7,552 nt of DNA from an uncultured Lentisphaeria bacterium (GTDB lineage: Bacteria; Verrucomicrobiota; Lentisphaeria; JABSQK01; CAJWLW01). This document shows positions 5,583 to 7,552 of the stretch, piece by piece (the stretch's first letter is position 1; every line of letters starts with the position of its first letter). A model generated the notes under the pieces. That model ran no database searches. It saw nothing but the letters and a program-made list of their open reading frames with translations, and had not been told where the DNA came from. Location of the stretch: contig CAJWLW010000243.1 of NCBI GenBank assembly GCA_913042885.1, positions 1-7,552 of the forward strand, in the 5' to 3' direction. The position numbers and the translations under genes are program-made.

Positions 5583-6997
5583 TGGCTGACATCGATTTCG
5601 AACGATACATCGAGCAAGCCGGGGAGTTGAAGACGTTTTTTGAGCCGGGCGAAAAGATCACGGGCCGGATCACCGCGATCACCGACAACACAGTGTTCGT
5701 CGATATCCACGCCAAGAGTGAGGGCCTGATTGACCGCGTGCAGCTGGAGAAAGACGGCGAACTGAAATACGCCGAAGGCGACGAGATCGAAGCCTTTTTC
5801 GTGCACTCTCGCGGCGGCGAGCTGCACCTGACCGTGGAGATCCTGGGCCGCACTGCCGACGACGACGCATTGTTCGACGCGTACGAAGCGCAGATTCCTA
5901 TCGAGGGTCGTGTCGAATCGGAACGCAACGGCGGATTTGAGGTGAAGGTCGGCAAAAAGACCGCCTTCTGCCCGTTCTCGCAGATCGACCTCTATGGTGT
6001 CCGCGACAAGAACATTTATCTCGGTGAGAAATTCTCATTCCTGATTACCGAATGCACGGATCGCAATCTCGTGGTTTCCCGCCGGCGCCTGCTGGAGCAG
6101 GAGCAGGAAAAGGGGCGTGAGCAGCTCCAGGGTGAATTGGTTGAAGGCGCTGTCGTCGAGGGCACGGTCCGCAATATCCGGGATTTCGGCGTCTTCGTCG
6201 ACATCGGCGGCGTCGAAGGACTGGTGCCGATGGGCGAGTTGGCGTGGAACCGCGTTGAAAACGCCGAAGACGTCGTCTCCATCGGCCAGAAGGTTCAGGT
6301 CTATGTAAACAAGATCGACTGGGCCGCTGACCGCATTTCGCTGAGCTTGCGCCGTGTCCTCGGCGATCCCTGGGACGACGTCGTCGACAAGTATCACGAG
6401 ACCAAATGCTACAACGGCGTAGTCACGCGGCTGATGGATTTCGGTGCGTTTGTGCAGCTCGAACCAGGTATCGAAGGCCTTGTGCATATCTCGAAGCTTG
6501 GCGCCGGTAAACGCCTTAACCACGCCCGGGAAGTTCTCGAAGAGGGCCAGGAGATCGAGGTCTACATCGAGACTATGGATCTTAAGCGCCGCCGCATCGG
6601 ACTGACGCTGGAGAATCCGCAGGTGGGCCGCACGATGTCGGTTGGTGAAGAGACGCTGACGATCGGCCAGATGCGCCCCGGCAAGGTCGAGGATATCAAG
6701 CAGTTCGGCATATTTGTCAGCTTGTCGCCTACCCAGACCGGGCTTGTGCATGTCAGCAAGATTCCGTTCAAGGGCGGCCAGGGCAATCGCATGAAGGAAA
6801 TGTGGGACACCTACCCGCCCGGTTCCGAGGTGCAGGTCATCATCGAACAGGTCCAGGGTGGGCGTATTTCTCTGGCCTTGCCCGGGGCGCAAACCGAAGA
6901 CGACGAAGACTATAAAGAATACCTCAAGGACAAGGGCGAGTTCGACAGCAGCGATTTTGGCGGTCTCGGCAACGCCTTTGACGGTCTTGAGCTTTAA
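5582..6997 (+). CDS. S1 RNA-binding protein with five S1 repeats (ribosomal protein S1 paralogue)
   Basis: A 471-residue protein made of five S1 (OB-fold) repeats at about 21-87, 103-168, 187-257, 273-344 and 363-433. The order matches ribosomal protein S1: two divergent N-terminal repeats, the second ending in NLVVSRRRLLEQE (162-174), then canonical RNA-binding repeats with FGVFVDIGGVEGLVP (202-216), FGAFVQLEPGIEGLVHIS (287-304) and FGIFVSL...TGLVHVSK (375-393). The C-terminus is an acidic tail (438-458) followed by GGLGNAFDGLEL. Proteobacterial S1 has six repeats and about 557 residues, so this is shorter by one. Its ATG shares one base with the stop codon of the EF-G-like gene (TAATG), which implies translational coupling; GGAAG lies 8 bases upstream. 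It probably binds single-stranded RNA or mRNA in the cytoplasm and may work with the EF-G-like factor. Whether it is the organism's main S1 cannot be decided here, but the setting away from typical rpsA neighbours (cmk, ihfB) favours a paralogue. Confidence 0.9.
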   Translation: MADIDFERYIEQAGELKTFFEPGEKITGRITAITDNTVFVDIHAKSEGLIDRVQLEKDGELKYAEGDEIEAFFVHSRGGELHLTVEILGRTADDDALFDAYEAQIPIEGRVESERNGGFEVKVGKKTAFCPFSQIDLYGVRDKNIYLGEKFSFLITECTDRNLVVSRRRLLEQEQEKGREQLQGELVEGAVVEGTVRNIRDFGVFVDIGGVEGLVPMGELAWNRVENAEDVVSIGQKVQVYVNKIDWAADRISLSLRRVLGDPWDDVVDKYHETKCYNGVVTRLMDFGAFVQLEPGIEGLVHISKLGAGKRLNHAREVLEEGQEIEVYIETMDLKRRRIGLTLENPQVGRTMSVGEETLTIGQMRPGKVEDIKQFGIFVSLSPTQTGLVHVSKIPFKGGQGNRMKEMWDTYPPGSEVQVIIEQVQGGRISLALPGAQTEDDEDYKEYLKDKGEFDSSDFGGLGNAFDGLEL

Positions 6998-7552
6998 CGC
7001 GTCACATCGCGAGCCGCCGCCAGAATCGCTCCGCCTCTGGCCACCTTCCCAGAAGACCCGTGAATGGATGGCGGTCCTGAGCTCCGCCGCCATCCCCTAC
7101 CAGACCAAGGTCGAAGACGGCCGCACCTGCATCATTGTGGCGGCCGATCGACGTGACGACGTCCTGGCACTGCTCGGTGAGTTCGAAGAGGAAAGCGTCG
7201 ACTGGCCGCCACAGCTGGTCGAGGAGGAGGGCGAGGGCCAGCTCGGCATGATGCTGAGCATCCTTGTCTGCCTGGCCCTGATGATTTTTTTCTTTGTCAC
7301 CGGGTCGTATGATGCATCGGATCCGTGGTTCATCAATGGCCGGGCCGATTCCGACCTGATCAGCAACGGCCAATACTGGCGACTGGTGACGGCGCTCACC
7401 CTCCATGCCGATTTCGGGCATATGCTCGGCAACGTTGCCTGCAGCCTCTTCCTCGGTGCAACGATCTGCCGCTACCTCGGCTACGGTACCGGGTGGCTGC
7501 TGATCCTGGTCACCGGTATCGGCGGCAACCTGATCACTGCGCTGACGGCGGA
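6987..7552 (+). CDS. Rhomboid-type intramembrane serine protease, 5' part only
   Basis: The N-terminal part of a rhomboid protease, a membrane enzyme that cleaves substrates within or near transmembrane segments. The window ends before the catalytic GxS and final His, so activity cannot be judged. Numbered from a TTG at 6987, a soluble N-terminal domain covers about 1-85, with REWMAVLSSAAIPY resembling the N-terminal domain of other bacterial rhomboids. It is followed by a first membrane helix (86-105), the loop motif WRLVTALTLHADFGHMLGN (131-149), which carries the equivalents of GlpG H150 (H145) and N154 (N149), a second helix to about 164 and a third at about 170-187. The start is uncertain: TTG at 6987 or 6978 would overlap the S1 gene, while the first ATG is at 7068. 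The overlap is preferred because the REWM segment just before that ATG reads as coding and fits the family domain, but no start has a clear ribosome site. It lies on the same strand as the S1 gene, probably in the same operon. Confidence 0.85.
   Translation, partial: MSFNASHREPPPESLRLWPPSQKTREWMAVLSSAAIPYQTKVEDGRTCIIVAADRRDDVLALLGEFEEESVDWPPQLVEEEGEGQLGMMLSILVCLALMIFFFVTGSYDASDPWFINGRADSDLISNGQYWRLVTALTLHADFGHMLGNVACSLFLGATICRYLGYGTGWLLILVTGIGGNLITALTA

Noticed and set aside
6035..7093. 352-codon open frame on the minus strand opposite the S1 gene
   Set aside because: It is antisense to a clear five-repeat S1 protein and has no recognisable motif; long antisense frames are common in GC-rich coding DNA.

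Overview
The window is protein-dense, GC-rich bacterial DNA with five genes in two divergent blocks either side of a structured, non-coding stretch of about 430 bases (3129-3560). It looks like the chromosome of a Gram-negative bacterium. The rhomboid form, the S1 paralogue type and the GC-rich third codon positions recall Desulfobacterota or Proteobacteria, but no rRNA or other strong marker is present, so this is only a suggestion.

Left block, minus strand: a PP2C-type Ser/Thr protein phosphatase (about 3128 to 2331) is followed after 21 bases by a large, probably exported zinc carboxypeptidase of family M14 (2309 to 42). The carboxypeptidase has the full set of core catalytic motifs. Its transthyretin-like domain is split by an insertion of about 160 residues, and that insertion contains two copies of a beta-type repeat.

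Central gap: a series of inverted repeats (3225-3246, 3306-3343, 3346-3371) and then a good sigma70-type promoter (3462-3489) pointing right. An 8-base inverted repeat lies at the edges of this promoter.

Right block, plus strand: an EF-G-like translational GTPase (3561-5582) whose G motifs depart from the consensus at several key residues; a five-repeat S1 RNA-binding protein (5582-6997) joined to it by a TAATG stop/start overlap; and the beginning of a rhomboid-type intramembrane protease (about 6987 to past the window end). The tight coupling suggests that the EF-G-like factor and the S1 protein are made together and may act together on ribosomes or mRNA, alongside the organism's housekeeping EF-G and S1, which are presumably elsewhere. 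The rhomboid has no obvious mechanistic link to them.

No mobile element, CRISPR array, tRNA or rRNA was seen. Nothing here amounts to a clear undescribed system. The most unusual items are the nested-domain carboxypeptidase, the divergent EF-G-like/S1 pair and the palindrome-bracketed promoter.
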